A stretch of 64,000 bases of DNA from Peptoclostridium litorale DSM 5388 (GTDB taxonomy: Bacteria; Bacillota; Clostridia; Peptostreptococcales; Peptostreptococcaceae). The stretch spans positions 19,280-83,279 of the forward strand of contig NZ_FSRH01000016.1 of assembly GCF_900141635.1 (NCBI RefSeq), written 5' to 3'. The notes beneath the pieces were generated by a model. It was not told the origin of the DNA. It searched no databases and saw only the letters and a list, made by a program, of their open reading frames with translations. The translations under genes were made by a program, and so were the position numbers. Below, piece after piece: positions 1-9,155 of this stretch (position 1 is its first letter; every line of letters starts with the position of its first letter).

Positions 1-1315
1 GCTTTTGAGCAGTTTCATTTGCAATCCTGGTTCCTCCTTCAACTTTCTTTATTGAGCCTTCAATCATTGTAGTTGTTTCCTTTGCTGCGTTTGCAGACCT
101 TGCAGCCAGGTTTCTGACCTCTTCTGCTACAACTGCAAAACCTTTGCCGTGCTGTCCCGCTCTTGCAGCTTCTACCGCGGCGTTAAGGGCGAGTATGTTA
201 GTCTGGAATGCTATTTCGTCTATGACTTTTATTATCTTGGATATGTTGTTCGAAGCCATGTTTATTTCGTCCATGGATTTTAGCATCTCATTCATCTGCT
301 CATTTCCTTCCATGGCATTTGCCTTTGCAGTTTCAGCTATTTCATTAGCCTTGTCCGCATTTTGGGCGTTTTGGTTTATCTGTCCTGAAATTTCCTCTAT
401 TGAAGCCGTAAGTTCTTCTATAGAGCTGGCCTGCTCTGTAGCCCCTTGTGAAAGCGATATGCTCGAATCTGACACCTGGCCGGAACCTGCGGCAACCTGC
501 TCTGAAGTTATGCTTATGTTGGTCATTACCTCGTTTATATTGTCAGCCATCCTGCCAAATGCCTTTGCCAGTATTCCCACCTCGTCTTTTGAAGCAACCT
601 CTATATTGACATCAAGGTCTCCATCTGCGATTTTTCTGGCGGAACCCACAAGGTTTCCTATAGGCTTGCTTATGCTCCTGGATATATAGATTCCAAGCGC
701 TATTGCGATAATCATGCTTATTACTATTATGGCAATCATAGTCATTACAGCCTTGTTGGTGATTGCAGTATTTAGTTCAGCCTGAGCCTTTGCATCAGTC
801 ACTTTCATATCCACCAATTTTTCAATGGCATTCATTTCAGCTTCCGTACTAGTCTTCAAACTGCCATTGAGCAGCGCATATGCCTCATAGTCCCTGTTTT
901 CCCTTGCAAGTTCAAGGAGCTGAAGTATTCCTTCTGTAGTTTTAGCTCTCGTCCCCATGAAATCATCATATGCCCTTCTCATTTCATCCGATAAAATCCT
1001 TTCTTCAAACTGTGCACCCAAAACATCCAATTCCTTTGCCAAATTTTGGATCTCGCTATATTCAGTATTTATTTTTTCAATGTCATTTTCAAGCACCATG
1101 TTTCTCATATGAACCCGTATTCTTTGAAAGTCTTTTGACATGTCAGCCGAATATGATATAGGCACTGTCATATTAGTGTATAAAAGGGTGTCATTGTCGT
1201 CTACGGTCTTTATATTCCTAATCCCTATAAAGCCTATAACCCCTGCTATAACAGCGACCATTATAAACCCCGACAAAAGCTTCACAGATATTTTAAGATC
1301 CTTATACCACTGCAT
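1..1315 (-). CDS. Methyl-accepting chemotaxis protein (partial, C-terminus outside window)
   Basis: This membrane chemoreceptor passes ligand signals to the CheA/CheW complex. The 438 visible residues start at an ATG preceded by GGAGGG. They comprise a first membrane helix at about residues 11-33, a helical periplasmic domain resembling the four-helix-bundle MCP sensor, a second helix near 195-217, a HAMP domain, and a cytoplasmic coiled coil that includes the conserved hairpin-tip region ([18 protein letters not shown]). The reading frame runs off the window edge before the end of the signalling domain. It lies 14 bp downstream of cheW, so it is very likely the third gene of a cheA-cheW-mcp operon. 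The ligand cannot be predicted. Confidence 0.95.
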   Translation of the reverse strand, partial: MQWYKDLKISVKLLSGFIMVAVIAGVIGFIGIRNIKTVDDNDTLLYTNMTVPISYSADMSKDFQRIRVHMRNMVLENDIEKINTEYSEIQNLAKELDVLGAQFEERILSDEMRRAYDDFMGTRAKTTEGILQLLELARENRDYEAYALLNGSLKTSTEAEMNAIEKLVDMKVTDAKAQAELNTAITNKAVMTMIAIIVISMIIAIALGIYISRSISKPIGNLVGSARKIADGDLDVNIEVASKDEVGILAKAFGRMADNINEVMTNISITSEQVAAGSGQVSDSSISLSQGATEQASSIEELTASIEEISGQINQNAQNADKANEIAETAKANAMEGNEQMNEMLKSMDEINMASNNISKIIKVIDEIAFQTNILALNAAVEAARAGQHGKGFAVVAEEVRNLAARSANAAKETTTMIEGSIKKVEGGTRIANETAQK

Positions 1316-1329
1316 GTTTTACCCTCCTT

Positions 1330-1824
1330 TTAAATCGTATTCGCCAGATTTTCAGATTCCTCTTCATTCAAAAGCCTGTCGCTGTCAAGCAGGAGCACCA
1401 CTTCGTCCTCCACCTTGCCTATCCCGTTTATATACCTGCCCCCTTCGCTATATATGCTTGGCGGCTCGACTATATTTTCCCCGGTGATTGGAATCACCTC
1501 TGAGACGCTGTCTATTATAAGACCCATTGGAATGTCATTGATTTCAATGACTATCACACACGTCCTGTCGTTATACTCCCTGCTTTCCTTGTTGAACCTC
1601 AGCCTCACATCCATAACCGGTATTATCTTGCCCCGAAGATTTATTATCCCCATTATATATTCTGGCATTTCCGGAACCTGAGTGATTGGCTGAAGACCTA
1701 TTATCTCTGTCACATGCCGTATTTCTATTCCGTAGCTTTCACTTTCCAGGCTGAATATCAAGAACTTGTTCTTTTGAGTGTCCTCCTCTATTTCCAAGGC
1801 TTCATTTCCTAGCACTTCAGACAT
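1330..1824 (-). CDS. cheW: CheW chemotaxis coupling protein
   Basis: CheW is an adaptor that links chemoreceptors to the CheA kinase. The 164-residue product is one CheW-like domain with about 20 extra N-terminal residues. Conserved segments include FLIFSLESESYGIEI, the INLRGKIIPVMDVR strand region and the LLLDSDRLL end. The start is supported by GGGTGGGAAG just upstream. It lies between cheA (58 bp upstream) and an mcp gene (14 bp downstream), which is the usual operon setting. No cheY, cheB, cheR or cheD is visible nearby, so the rest of the pathway must be encoded elsewhere. Confidence 0.95.
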   Translation of the reverse strand: MSEVLGNEALEIEEDTQKNKFLIFSLESESYGIEIRHVTEIIGLQPITQVPEMPEYIMGIINLRGKIIPVMDVRLRFNKESREYNDRTCVIVIEINDIPMGLIIDSVSEVIPITGENIVEPPSIYSEGGRYINGIGKVEDEVVLLLDSDRLLNEEESENLANTI

Positions 1825-1882
1825 CTTCCCACCCCTTTTCCAATCCCTAAAATCCTATTGATTTAGATCTGCCATTCACCTT

Positions 1883-3982
1883 TCATGTGACGTTTCCTGC
1901 AAGCTCCTCAACATTGAGTATTAGGCTTATACTCCCATCCCCAAGCAAAGTGCAACCTGCTATTCCCTTTATCGTTTTGTTTCTCTTTATATATGTCGGA
2001 AGTCCCTTTACAACCACCTGCTGCTGCCCCATGAGCTCATCTGCAAATATGCATATGAATCTGCCTCGCTGCTCCACCATGACCATTATCCCTTTTGTAA
2101 GCTCATTCACATAAGTATCCAGTCCGTAGATTTCATGCAGCCTGACTACAGGATAACAGTTTCCCCTTACCATTATCATCTCATTGCCTCCTGGATCCCT
2201 TATGATGTCCTTCTCCTCCGCCCTGAACGACTCCCTTATTGCGGTGACCGGCACAGTATATCTTGAACTGCCCACCCTTATGGTCATCCCGTCTATTATC
2301 GCAAGCGTAAGCGGTATTTTCATTACGACAGATGAACCCTCTCCCCTGACGCTGTATACCGATATCGATCCTCCTACGGCTTCTATGTTTTTAGTTACAA
2401 CATCCATGCCGACTCCCCGTCCGGAAAACTGGCTTACATTTTCCTTAGTTGAAAAACCCGGCATGAATATGAGATTGTAAGCTTCCGTATCGCTCATTTC
2501 TGATTCAGGTTTTTGGAGCAGCCCCTTTTCCCTGGCCTTTTTGAGTATTCGCTCCTTGTCCAAACCCTTGCCGTCGTCTTTTACCGCTATTACAACATCA
2601 CTGCCCTCATTTCTTGCTTCAAGCGTGATGGTTCCCATTTGAGGCTTATCCTTCTCTATCCTTTCCTGGCTGCTTTCAATTCCATGGTCCATTGAATTTC
2701 TTATAAGGTGCATAAGTGGGTCCGATATGTGTTCAATTATGTTCTTGTCAACCTCTGTGTCCTCTCCAACGACCTCCAGCTGTGCATCCTTGGAAAGCTT
2801 CTTGCACATATCCCGGAGTATCCTGTTCATCTTAAAGAATGTATTTGAAAGAGGAACCATCCTCATTGACATGACTACATCCTGCAATTCACTCGTTATC
2901 TTGTTCAAATGCCTCGACGCCTTTTCAAACCCTTCAAATTCAAGAGCCTTTACATCCGGATTCTGGGTGACCATGGCTTCAGCCACAACCATCTCCCCTA
3001 CAAGATCCATGAGCTGGTCTAGCTTTGATACATTTACGCTTATGAATTTTTGATTCGACGAAGAGTGCGCCTCTTTTCGAATTTTTTTATCTGCATTTCC
3101 CTCTTTTTCGCCGATATCCATTTTCACATCTTGTGATTTTTCGTCCTCTGCTGAGGTTTGTTGCCCCGCCTTAATCTTTTCAAATTCTTGTGTGTTTTCC
3201 ATGCTTGAAATACTGAGTTCCTTCAAAAACGCAACCTGCCCAAAAAAAGCATGTACCTCATCATATGACATACCCGTCTTCATCAGTATTTCAAATCCGT
3301 CTTTTTTTATCTGCTCGCCGCTGCTTTCATCTTCTATTATGTCCTTTGGAAAATGTAGTATTTCGTCAGCCATATCCTTGAGATTGTGTATGATCGTATA
3401 TGCCCTCACATTTTCCATCTGGCAGCCGTCCTCAAAGAACACCTTTGCCCTGTAATGGTTTTTATCCTGATTGTCAACATCTGTCTCCTGCTGCTCTTTC
3501 AATAATATGTTTACATCCAGGGGCCCCATATCTTTATCTTGTCTGGATTCAATATTTTTGTTCCCTCCATCCTCCCCTTTAATCGATTCCAAAAAACCTC
3601 TTATTCTTTCAATAAGCTCTTTAGGATGTTCATTTGAGTCGTCCCCAGATTTTATCTTTTCAATCTCCACTTTTATAAAATCAATGCTTTCGAATACAAT
3701 ATCCGATAAAGTCGAGCAGTCCATAGCGTCAGGTCTCTTATCCCTCAAAATAAAAAACAGATCCTCAACAGAATGGGCTAGAGATGTTATGTTGTCGAAT
3801 GACATCATGGCGGATGAGCCCTTTATTGTGTGCATAAGCCTGAATATTTCATTTATTGCATCTGTCGTATACTCATTGCTCTGCTCGCCGTCCATTATCG
3901 CCTGTTCGAGCTGCTCCAGTATTTGTGTCGTTTCAAATATGTAAATGTCAATCATCGATTCTTTTGAATATTCATCCGACAA
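1883..3982 (-). CDS. cheA: Chemotaxis histidine kinase CheA
   Basis: CheA is the cytoplasmic kinase of chemotaxis. Domains in order are the P1 HPt domain with phospho-acceptor His51 in MHTIKGSS, a divergent P2-like region, P3 dimerisation (about 320-385), P4 ATPase with the N box (HLIRNSMDHGIE), G1 (KDDGKGLD) and G2 (SGRGVGMDVV), and the C-terminal CheW-like P5 domain. An upstream ATG at 3997 has no ribosome binding site. A TTG at 3982 lies exactly 8 nt after GGAGG, so I chose it, giving 699 aa. It is the first gene of a cheA-cheW-mcp operon. A terminator-like hairpin lies in its leader at 4093-4136. Confidence 0.93.
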   Translation of the reverse strand: MSDEYSKESMIDIYIFETTQILEQLEQAIMDGEQSNEYTTDAINEIFRLMHTIKGSSAMMSFDNITSLAHSVEDLFFILRDKRPDAMDCSTLSDIVFESIDFIKVEIEKIKSGDDSNEHPKELIERIRGFLESIKGEDGGNKNIESRQDKDMGPLDVNILLKEQQETDVDNQDKNHYRAKVFFEDGCQMENVRAYTIIHNLKDMADEILHFPKDIIEDESSGEQIKKDGFEILMKTGMSYDEVHAFFGQVAFLKELSISSMENTQEFEKIKAGQQTSAEDEKSQDVKMDIGEKEGNADKKIRKEAHSSSNQKFISVNVSKLDQLMDLVGEMVVAEAMVTQNPDVKALEFEGFEKASRHLNKITSELQDVVMSMRMVPLSNTFFKMNRILRDMCKKLSKDAQLEVVGEDTEVDKNIIEHISDPLMHLIRNSMDHGIESSQERIEKDKPQMGTITLEARNEGSDVVIAVKDDGKGLDKERILKKAREKGLLQKPESEMSDTEAYNLIFMPGFSTKENVSQFSGRGVGMDVVTKNIEAVGGSISVYSVRGEGSSVVMKIPLTLAIIDGMTIRVGSSRYTVPVTAIRESFRAEEKDIIRDPGGNEMIMVRGNCYPVVRLHEIYGLDTYVNELTKGIMVMVEQRGRFICIFADELMGQQQVVVKGLPTYIKRNKTIKGIAGCTLLGDGSISLILNVEELAGNVT

Positions 3983-4092
3983 TCTCAATCCCTCCATTCG
4001 ACATTATTCGATATTGGTTCATATATAAACTATTTTCTTTATACCCTTTACTATTTAACGTATTCAAATTTTATTTTTTTTTGCGTTTTAAT

Positions 4093-4136
4093 GAAAAAAA
4101 CAGCCTAATTTGGCGTTAAATGCCAATTTGGGCTGT
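4093..4136 (-). terminator. Terminator-like hairpin in the cheA leader
   Basis: On the minus strand ACAGCC pairs with GGCTGT, and an inner TTGGC/GCCAA stem follows after one mismatch. A run of seven T residues comes next. The hairpin lies upstream of cheA rather than after a gene, so it could be an attenuator or end a short leader transcript. The flanking segment 4137-4165 (minus strand, around CTCTGCAAAACTTCGG) could pair with part of the stem, but I recognise no known riboswitch. The rest of 3983-4291 holds the divergent promoters. Confidence 0.55.
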
Positions 4137-4291
4137 GCCGAAGTTTTGCAGAGCTACCCATCCCATCCAAATTAAATTCTTACCGGTACTTTTAATCCCT
4201 GTTTTTTTGGGGTATCAAATTACTTGAAGCATTATTCTACATTTTTTGCATTTCAAACCAATTCAATTATAAATTACAAAGGATGATGGCC

Positions 4292-5596
4292 ATGAAAATT
4301 CTCATTGTAGACGATGAAAGGTTCAACTTGAAAATAGCCGAGGGGCTGCTCAAAGACATGTCACCTCAAAATGAAATAATTCTTTGCTTGGAACCTGAAC
4401 TTGTAGGCGGACTTATTGAAGAAAATGAAATAGACATAATTCTGCTGGATATAGTAATGCCCCACATCACCGGAACCGAACTTCTAAAGCAAATCAGAAG
4501 CAACAAAAAATATGATGACATGCAAGTGGTAATGCTCACTTCAATAGGAAACAGCCTTAACATAATGGAATGCTTCGACTTAGGCGCCAACGACTATATA
4601 TTAAAGCCTATAAACATAATAGAGTTTCAAGCCAGGGTCAACGCAGCAATAAGAGCCAGGGAAAACAGCATTACAGTGAAAAACATGTGGGAAACCGTAA
4701 AAAACCAAAACGCGGAGCTCAAACAGATGAATGAAAAACTCCAAAACACGCAGTTTCACCTTATTCAATCTGAAAAAATGGCGGCCATAGGCGAGCTGGC
4801 GGCCGGCGTTGCCCATGAGATAAACAATCCCATCGGGTATGTCGGAAGTAATTTCGAAACACTTTCATCATACCTGGCCAAAATTCAATCGTACATAGAC
4901 TACAATTCCCAGCAGATAGATCAACTTTCAGACAAATGTCCCTCTGCTGAAATCGACCAGCTTAAAAATGACATTTGTTCCAAATACAAATCTCTTAAAA
5001 TAGACTTTATAACTGATGACCTGGACATCCTGATAAATGATTCCCTTGAGGGGATAGACAGGGTTTCCAAAATAGTCAAGACGCTTAGAAATTTTGCACG
5101 CTATGATTCTGATGAACAAAGAGAATACTGCTCGATAAGGGAGATGGTGGAGGAAGTGCTTCTCATAGTGAGAAACGAGGCCAAATACTCGGTCAATTTC
5201 GACATAAGCGAAATATCTGCACCTGAAATCTGGTGCCACAAGGGACAGTTCGGGCAGGTTCTGCTTAACATAATCGTAAACGCGCTGCAGGCCATAAAAA
5301 GCCTGGAAAGGGCAGATTTCAGCCATATAAAAATATCTTCCTATTACGAAAACGGCCTCACATGCATAAGCATCCTCGATGATGGGCCCGGTATTCCTGA
5401 AGATATCAAGTATAAAATTTTCAACCCCTTCTTCACCACGAAGGATGTGGGCAGCGGCACGGGCCTTGGCCTTAGCATCTCATACGACATAATAGTAAAC
5501 AAGCACGGCGGAACAATAGACGTCATAAGCAGTCCGGAAGAAGGCACCGAATTCATATTGAAGCTGCCCCCCAAACCAGAGGAACCGGAGGTGTAA
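4292..5596 (+). CDS. Response regulator receiver-histidine kinase hybrid
   Basis: This is a soluble two-component protein with a receiver domain in front of a kinase. The receiver (about residues 1-120) has the acidic pair D7/D8 and phospho-acceptor D53 in LLDIVMP. A short coiled coil leads to a HisKA domain with H175 in the motif AHEINNP, then a HATPase domain with DDGPGIP and GTGLGLS boxes. No membrane helix is present, so it probably receives its signal through another protein. Three ATGs are close together. The third, at 4292, sits 9 nt after AAAGG and gives 434 aa. It is the first gene of an operon of three receiver proteins divergent from cheA. The target is unknown. Confidence 0.9.
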   Translation: MKILIVDDERFNLKIAEGLLKDMSPQNEIILCLEPELVGGLIEENEIDIILLDIVMPHITGTELLKQIRSNKKYDDMQVVMLTSIGNSLNIMECFDLGANDYILKPINIIEFQARVNAAIRARENSITVKNMWETVKNQNAELKQMNEKLQNTQFHLIQSEKMAAIGELAAGVAHEINNPIGYVGSNFETLSSYLAKIQSYIDYNSQQIDQLSDKCPSAEIDQLKNDICSKYKSLKIDFITDDLDILINDSLEGIDRVSKIVKTLRNFARYDSDEQREYCSIREMVEEVLLIVRNEAKYSVNFDISEISAPEIWCHKGQFGQVLLNIIVNALQAIKSLERADFSHIKISSYYENGLTCISILDDGPGIPEDIKYKIFNPFFTTKDVGSGTGLGLSISYDIIVNKHGGTIDVISSPEEGTEFILKLPPKPEEPEV

Positions 5597-5599
5597 TTA

Positions 5600-6766
5600 T
5601 TGAAAAAAATACTCTTCGTAGATGACGAAAAACAGATACTGCGTTCTTTCATGCGCCTTTTCATAGACACCAACTATGAAATATTCATGGCGGAAAGCGG
5701 CCTGCAGGCTCTTGAAATTCTCGCTTCAAATGATATAGACCTTGTGATAAGCGATTTCAAAATGCCCCATATGAATGGATTTGAACTTCTGTCCACGGTC
5801 AAAAAGCTGTATCCAAAAGCGATGAGAATCATGCTGAGTGGATATTCAGAAGAAGATATGGTATTTAAATCCCTCCATATGAACATCGCTAAAATATATA
5901 TGTTCAAACCCTGGCAAAACGACCGTCTGCTAAATATAGTCACTCAGATATTCCAGACTGAAAGCATGCTCAAGTCAAAAAATCTTTTGGAGGCCATGAA
6001 CAATATAGACCATCTTCCCACAATACCTAAAAACCACCAGAAGATACTAAGCCTTTTGGAAAGCGATTTTGACATTTCAAAGATATCCGACGAGATAGAG
6101 CGAGACCAGTCAATAGCAAGCAAGGTGCTGCATATAGCAAACTCTGCGTTCTACGGCGCCAAGACGGGTTCACTAAAAAAGGCCATAACATTCATAGGCC
6201 TTCAAAACACTACAAATCTTGTAAGATCGACATCTGTAATGAGTTATCTCAGCGAAGACTCTCAAAGCAAACAGACCGACAATATATGGGACCATGCGGC
6301 TCTTTCAAACAGGCTTTTGTATCACCTATACGAAAAACATATTGGCAAAAACCTTCCGGATCTATTTTCATCCGCCGGACTGCTCCAAAACATAGGAATG
6401 GTCTTTCTTCTCAAGAATTTCAAGCTCGATTACATCAAGCTCTTGCTTCGCGCCCAAAAAGAGAATTTCTGCCTTGCTGACGCTGAATCCAAACGCTTTG
6501 GAATAAACCACATGCAAGCCGGCGCATACCTTCTCAACTGGTGGGATTTTCCATATCCCATAATTGAATCTGCAATGTACCACCACGTTCCTTCGGATGA
6601 AAGGATAGTAAACAGGGAGCTTTTAAATGCAGTGCATATTTCCAGCAGATATGCGTCAATTCTTCTGGGCACTCCACTTTTATGCAAATTCGATCCGAAC
6701 GCATTCGATGTTTTGAATATTGACCAGTATGAGTTTGAAGAAAAACTTAAAGGGTTCAAATCATAA
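5600..6766 (+). CDS. Receiver-HDOD domain protein
   Basis: An N-terminal receiver domain (phospho-acceptor D52 in SDFKMPHMNG, then LSGY and KPW) is followed by an HDOD domain at about residues 135-330. HDOD domains are HD-superfamily relatives without phosphodiesterase activity, often found in signalling or c-di-GMP-linked proteins. The start is TTG at 5600, with the ribosome binding site GGAGGTG overlapping the stop codon of the upstream kinase gene, which implies translational coupling. The 388-aa product is typical of REC-HDOD proteins. It is a likely phosphorylation target of the preceding hybrid kinase (inference from coupling). Confidence 0.88.
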   Translation: MKKILFVDDEKQILRSFMRLFIDTNYEIFMAESGLQALEILASNDIDLVISDFKMPHMNGFELLSTVKKLYPKAMRIMLSGYSEEDMVFKSLHMNIAKIYMFKPWQNDRLLNIVTQIFQTESMLKSKNLLEAMNNIDHLPTIPKNHQKILSLLESDFDISKISDEIERDQSIASKVLHIANSAFYGAKTGSLKKAITFIGLQNTTNLVRSTSVMSYLSEDSQSKQTDNIWDHAALSNRLLYHLYEKHIGKNLPDLFSSAGLLQNIGMVFLLKNFKLDYIKLLLRAQKENFCLADAESKRFGINHMQAGAYLLNWWDFPYPIIESAMYHHVPSDERIVNRELLNAVHISSRYASILLGTPLLCKFDPNAFDVLNIDQYEFEEKLKGFKS

Positions 6767-6789
6767 ATACTCTGGAGGTGACACGGCTT

Positions 6790-7866
6790 ATGGAAAAAAC
6801 ATACTCGGTTTTATTTGTGGACGATGAGGAAAGCATACTCAGAGCTCTTGAAAGAGGGCTTATAGACGAAGACTACAACTGCTTTTTTGCCGAAAGCGGC
6901 ATGAAGGCTCTCACCATAATGGATACTCAGGAAATACATGTCATAGTGAGTGACATGAGAATGCCTGTGATGAATGGACTTCAGCTATTGAAGGAAGTGG
7001 AGCAAAAGCACCCCGATGCAGTAAAGGTAATCCTTTCCGGATACACCCAGCTTCAGCAGATACTGACCACCATAAACCAGGTCGACATATTCAAGTTCAT
7101 AACAAAGCCCTGGAATCTTGAAGACGAGTTCAAGGGAGTCATAAGAAAATCCATAGAATACTACAAGCTGCGTGAAGAAAATACAAAGATAAAAAAGGAC
7201 CTTCAGCTCAAGAACAAGTCCTATTTGAACATACTCCAAAACATAGACGACAAGGTCTCCATAGCAAACATGAAATCAGACATGCTCAGTTCATTCACTT
7301 TGGAAACCCTGGGCTTCAACTGCAGACTCGAAATGAATCCTGATTTGGACATTCCATATGTATTCGAATTTCAGCGCCGTTCATATGAGAAGCTCTCAAA
7401 GGGCCTGCGCTGCGAAAAAAAAGAATTTAAACCCGAAATTTTTATAAAGTCGCTTTTAACCCAAATACAGTCAACCGAAAATGTGGAAATATTGAATTTT
7501 TCAAACAAAATCACATTCACTCACAATATTCTTGTGCTGGACAAGGTGGCAAAATCAATACTCTCATGCGCCATAGAATCATTCAGGGATGACATGGAAT
7601 CCTCTGGTATATACGCGGCGGCATGGAGCGAGGGAAACAGCAAGCTTTGTGTGTCCATTTTCTCTCCTATTGCGCTTACCTTTCCCGAAAAAGGAGTATC
7701 AAGCGGCCTTATGAATCTGCATTTGAAGCAGTCATTTTTAAATTCAGCCCTTGCCGTTTCGGCAGCTGCCGCAAGAATGTCTTTCAAATCCGTTAGGCGG
7801 GAAAATTATATGGTGTTCCAGCTTGAAATTCCATACTCAATACAAATTGAAGATTCCTCTCCGTAA
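6790..7866 (+). CDS. Receiver domain protein with divergent C-terminal region
   Basis: The N-terminal receiver domain has D11/D12, phospho-acceptor D55 in SDMRMPVMNG, and the LSGYTQ and KPW segments, which are very similar to the preceding REC-HDOD protein. A coiled coil follows at about 120-160. The C-terminal 200 residues have no motif I can name. The end (MVFQLEIPY) and helical pattern faintly recall a degenerate HATPase fold, but no ATP-binding boxes are visible. A GTG at 6778 overlaps the Shine-Dalgarno sequence, so I chose the ATG at 6790, 8 nt after GGAGGTGA. It is third in the divergent receiver operon. Confidence 0.8.
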   Translation: MEKTYSVLFVDDEESILRALERGLIDEDYNCFFAESGMKALTIMDTQEIHVIVSDMRMPVMNGLQLLKEVEQKHPDAVKVILSGYTQLQQILTTINQVDIFKFITKPWNLEDEFKGVIRKSIEYYKLREENTKIKKDLQLKNKSYLNILQNIDDKVSIANMKSDMLSSFTLETLGFNCRLEMNPDLDIPYVFEFQRRSYEKLSKGLRCEKKEFKPEIFIKSLLTQIQSTENVEILNFSNKITFTHNILVLDKVAKSILSCAIESFRDDMESSGIYAAAWSEGNSKLCVSIFSPIALTFPEKGVSSGLMNLHLKQSFLNSALAVSAAAARMSFKSVRRENYMVFQLEIPYSIQIEDSSP

Positions 7867-7894
7867 TCTTCAAAGCAAAGGCATGGAGGAAAGC

Positions 7895-8149
7895 ATGCTC
7901 ATGGCACTTGAGGACATGGGAAGACTCAGCAAGGCCAATCGGGTGTACATATTTTTTTTCAAGGCGAACGGCAGCTTGATGGACAATACTTATGAGTGGT
8001 GCAAACCCGGAGTCTCCTCCCCAAAAGACAACCTCCGGGACATACCTTCAAGCTCGGTTCCCTGGTGGATGAAGCAGCTTAAAATGTCATTGCCGCTTAG
8101 ATCCGAGCCCGCCAGTGCTTATTGTGAGATTCAAAGTAAAATGCGATAA
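7895..8149 (+). pseudogene. Truncated GAF-domain fragment
   Basis: The 84-codon frame starts at an ATG with a good GGAGG site, 29 bp after the preceding gene. It matches the beginning of a GAF domain as found in sensor kinases and diguanylate cyclases: a helix (LEDMGRLSKANRVYIFFF), then MDNTYEWCKPGV and PWWMKQLK. The family homology stops abruptly after about 70 residues, and the last codons lie inside the perfect inverted repeat at 8131-8174. It is most simply the 5' remnant of a longer GAF-containing signalling gene whose remainder was deleted. A short expressed protein cannot be excluded. Confidence 0.6.
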
Positions 8150-8174
8150 GCTGGCTTATCGCATTTTACTTTGA
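8131..8174. terminator. 20-bp perfect inverted repeat, bidirectional terminator-like
   Basis: Two perfectly complementary 20-base arms are separated by a 4-base CTGG loop. The repeat sits between the convergent GAF remnant and fumarate hydratase genes and overlaps the end of the GAF frame. There is no long T run after either arm, although the outer arm is T-rich. It may act as a bidirectional terminator. Confidence 0.6.
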
Positions 8175-8178
8175 GCTG

Positions 8179-9021
8179 CTATATTGTTATCTCCTCATGC
8201 CTTGCAACGTGGCAGTTTATATTAACTGCAACAGGCAGTCCCGCTATATGAGTAGGATATACCTCAACATTGACTGCAAGAGCCGTAGTGTTTCCACCAA
8301 GACCCTGAGGCCCTATCCCCAGCTCGTTTATCCTCTCCAGAAGTTCCTGCTCTATTTTTATTATGTGCTCTTTTTCGCTGTTTTTTCCTATTTCCCTTGT
8401 AAGGGCCTTTTTGGCAATCTGAGCCGCCTTGTCTATTGTTCCGCCTATACCGACTCCGACTACAACCGGCGGACATGGATTCGGGCCTGCAATTGAAACC
8501 GTCTCTACCACAAAATCAATTACGCCCTGCACCCCGTCCGAAGGCTTGAGCATTTTAGTCCTCGACATATTTTCGCTTCCAAATCCCTTTGGCGCAAACA
8601 CTATTTTTACATTTTCACCCGGTACTATGTCAGTGTATATTACGGCTGGGGTGTTGTCTCCCGTGTTTTCCCTTATAAGCGGGTCTGAAACTACAGATTT
8701 TCTAAGGTATCCTTCGCTATATCCCTGCCTTACGCCTTCATTCACGGCATCCACTATATTTCCCCCGGTAAAATGCACATCCTGTCCCACTTCCATGAAT
8801 ATTACGGCCATTCCTGTATCCTGGCAAAGAGGCGTCTGCTCGCTCTTTGCTATGTCCACGTTTTGAAGCATTATTTCGAGAATGTCCCTTCCCGTAGGAG
8901 AGCTTTCATCTTTTATTCTTTCATTGATGCACTTCACCACATCTTCCCCAAGGTTTATGTTGGCGCTTATGCACATTTTTTTTACCGCCTGCGTTATGAC
9001 TTTTACATCTATATCTCTCAA
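8179..9021 (-). CDS. fumA: Class I fumarate hydratase, alpha subunit
   Basis: This is the alpha subunit of the two-subunit, iron-sulfur-dependent fumarate hydratase (or L(+)-tartrate dehydratase TtdA; the families overlap). It would interconvert fumarate and malate. Three cysteines expected to bind the [4Fe-4S] cluster are present in PLCQDTG, GPNPCPP and NINCHVARH. An ATG at 9036 lies inside the Shine-Dalgarno sequence, so I chose the TTG at 9021, 8 nt after GGAGG. This gives 280 aa and the family's usual start (MRDIDVKVITQAV). The beta subunit, normally the next gene, is absent here. The gene ends five bases before a hairpin. Confidence 0.92.
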   Translation of the reverse strand: MRDIDVKVITQAVKKMCISANINLGEDVVKCINERIKDESSPTGRDILEIMLQNVDIAKSEQTPLCQDTGMAVIFMEVGQDVHFTGGNIVDAVNEGVRQGYSEGYLRKSVVSDPLIRENTGDNTPAVIYTDIVPGENVKIVFAPKGFGSENMSRTKMLKPSDGVQGVIDFVVETVSIAGPNPCPPVVVGVGIGGTIDKAAQIAKKALTREIGKNSEKEHIIKIEQELLERINELGIGPQGLGGNTTALAVNVEVYPTHIAGLPVAVNINCHVARHEEITI

Positions 9022-9134
9022 GGCCCCATCCTCCATACTTATTCCAGATTTTTTTCAATAAAGTTCTACTGATTACGAAGTATTCCTTAAGAGTATTATA
9101 TTTTATTTTCATTTTTTTGTGAACTCCAACAAGA

Positions 9135-9152
9135 GTAAAAAAGATTTTTTAC
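9135..9152. terminator. Short hairpin after the symporter gene
   Basis: GTAAAAAA pairs with TTTTTTAC around a 2-base loop, starting 3 bp beyond the symporter stop codon. It is AT-only, so it is weak as a terminator. The rest of 9022-9155 is the AT-rich upstream region of fumA. Confidence 0.3.
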
Positions 9153-9155
9153 CAT

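Noticed and set aside
4137..4165. Possible c-di-GMP riboswitch fragment (GCAAAACTTCGG) on the minus strand
   Set aside because: Only a short similarity to one part of the GEMM consensus is present, and the first half of the aptamer is missing. It is kept only as an unexplained structured leader.
9040..9100. Operator-like GTAGAAC upstream of fumA
   Set aside because: Only one weak half matches, with no symmetry. It is at the level expected by chance in this base composition.
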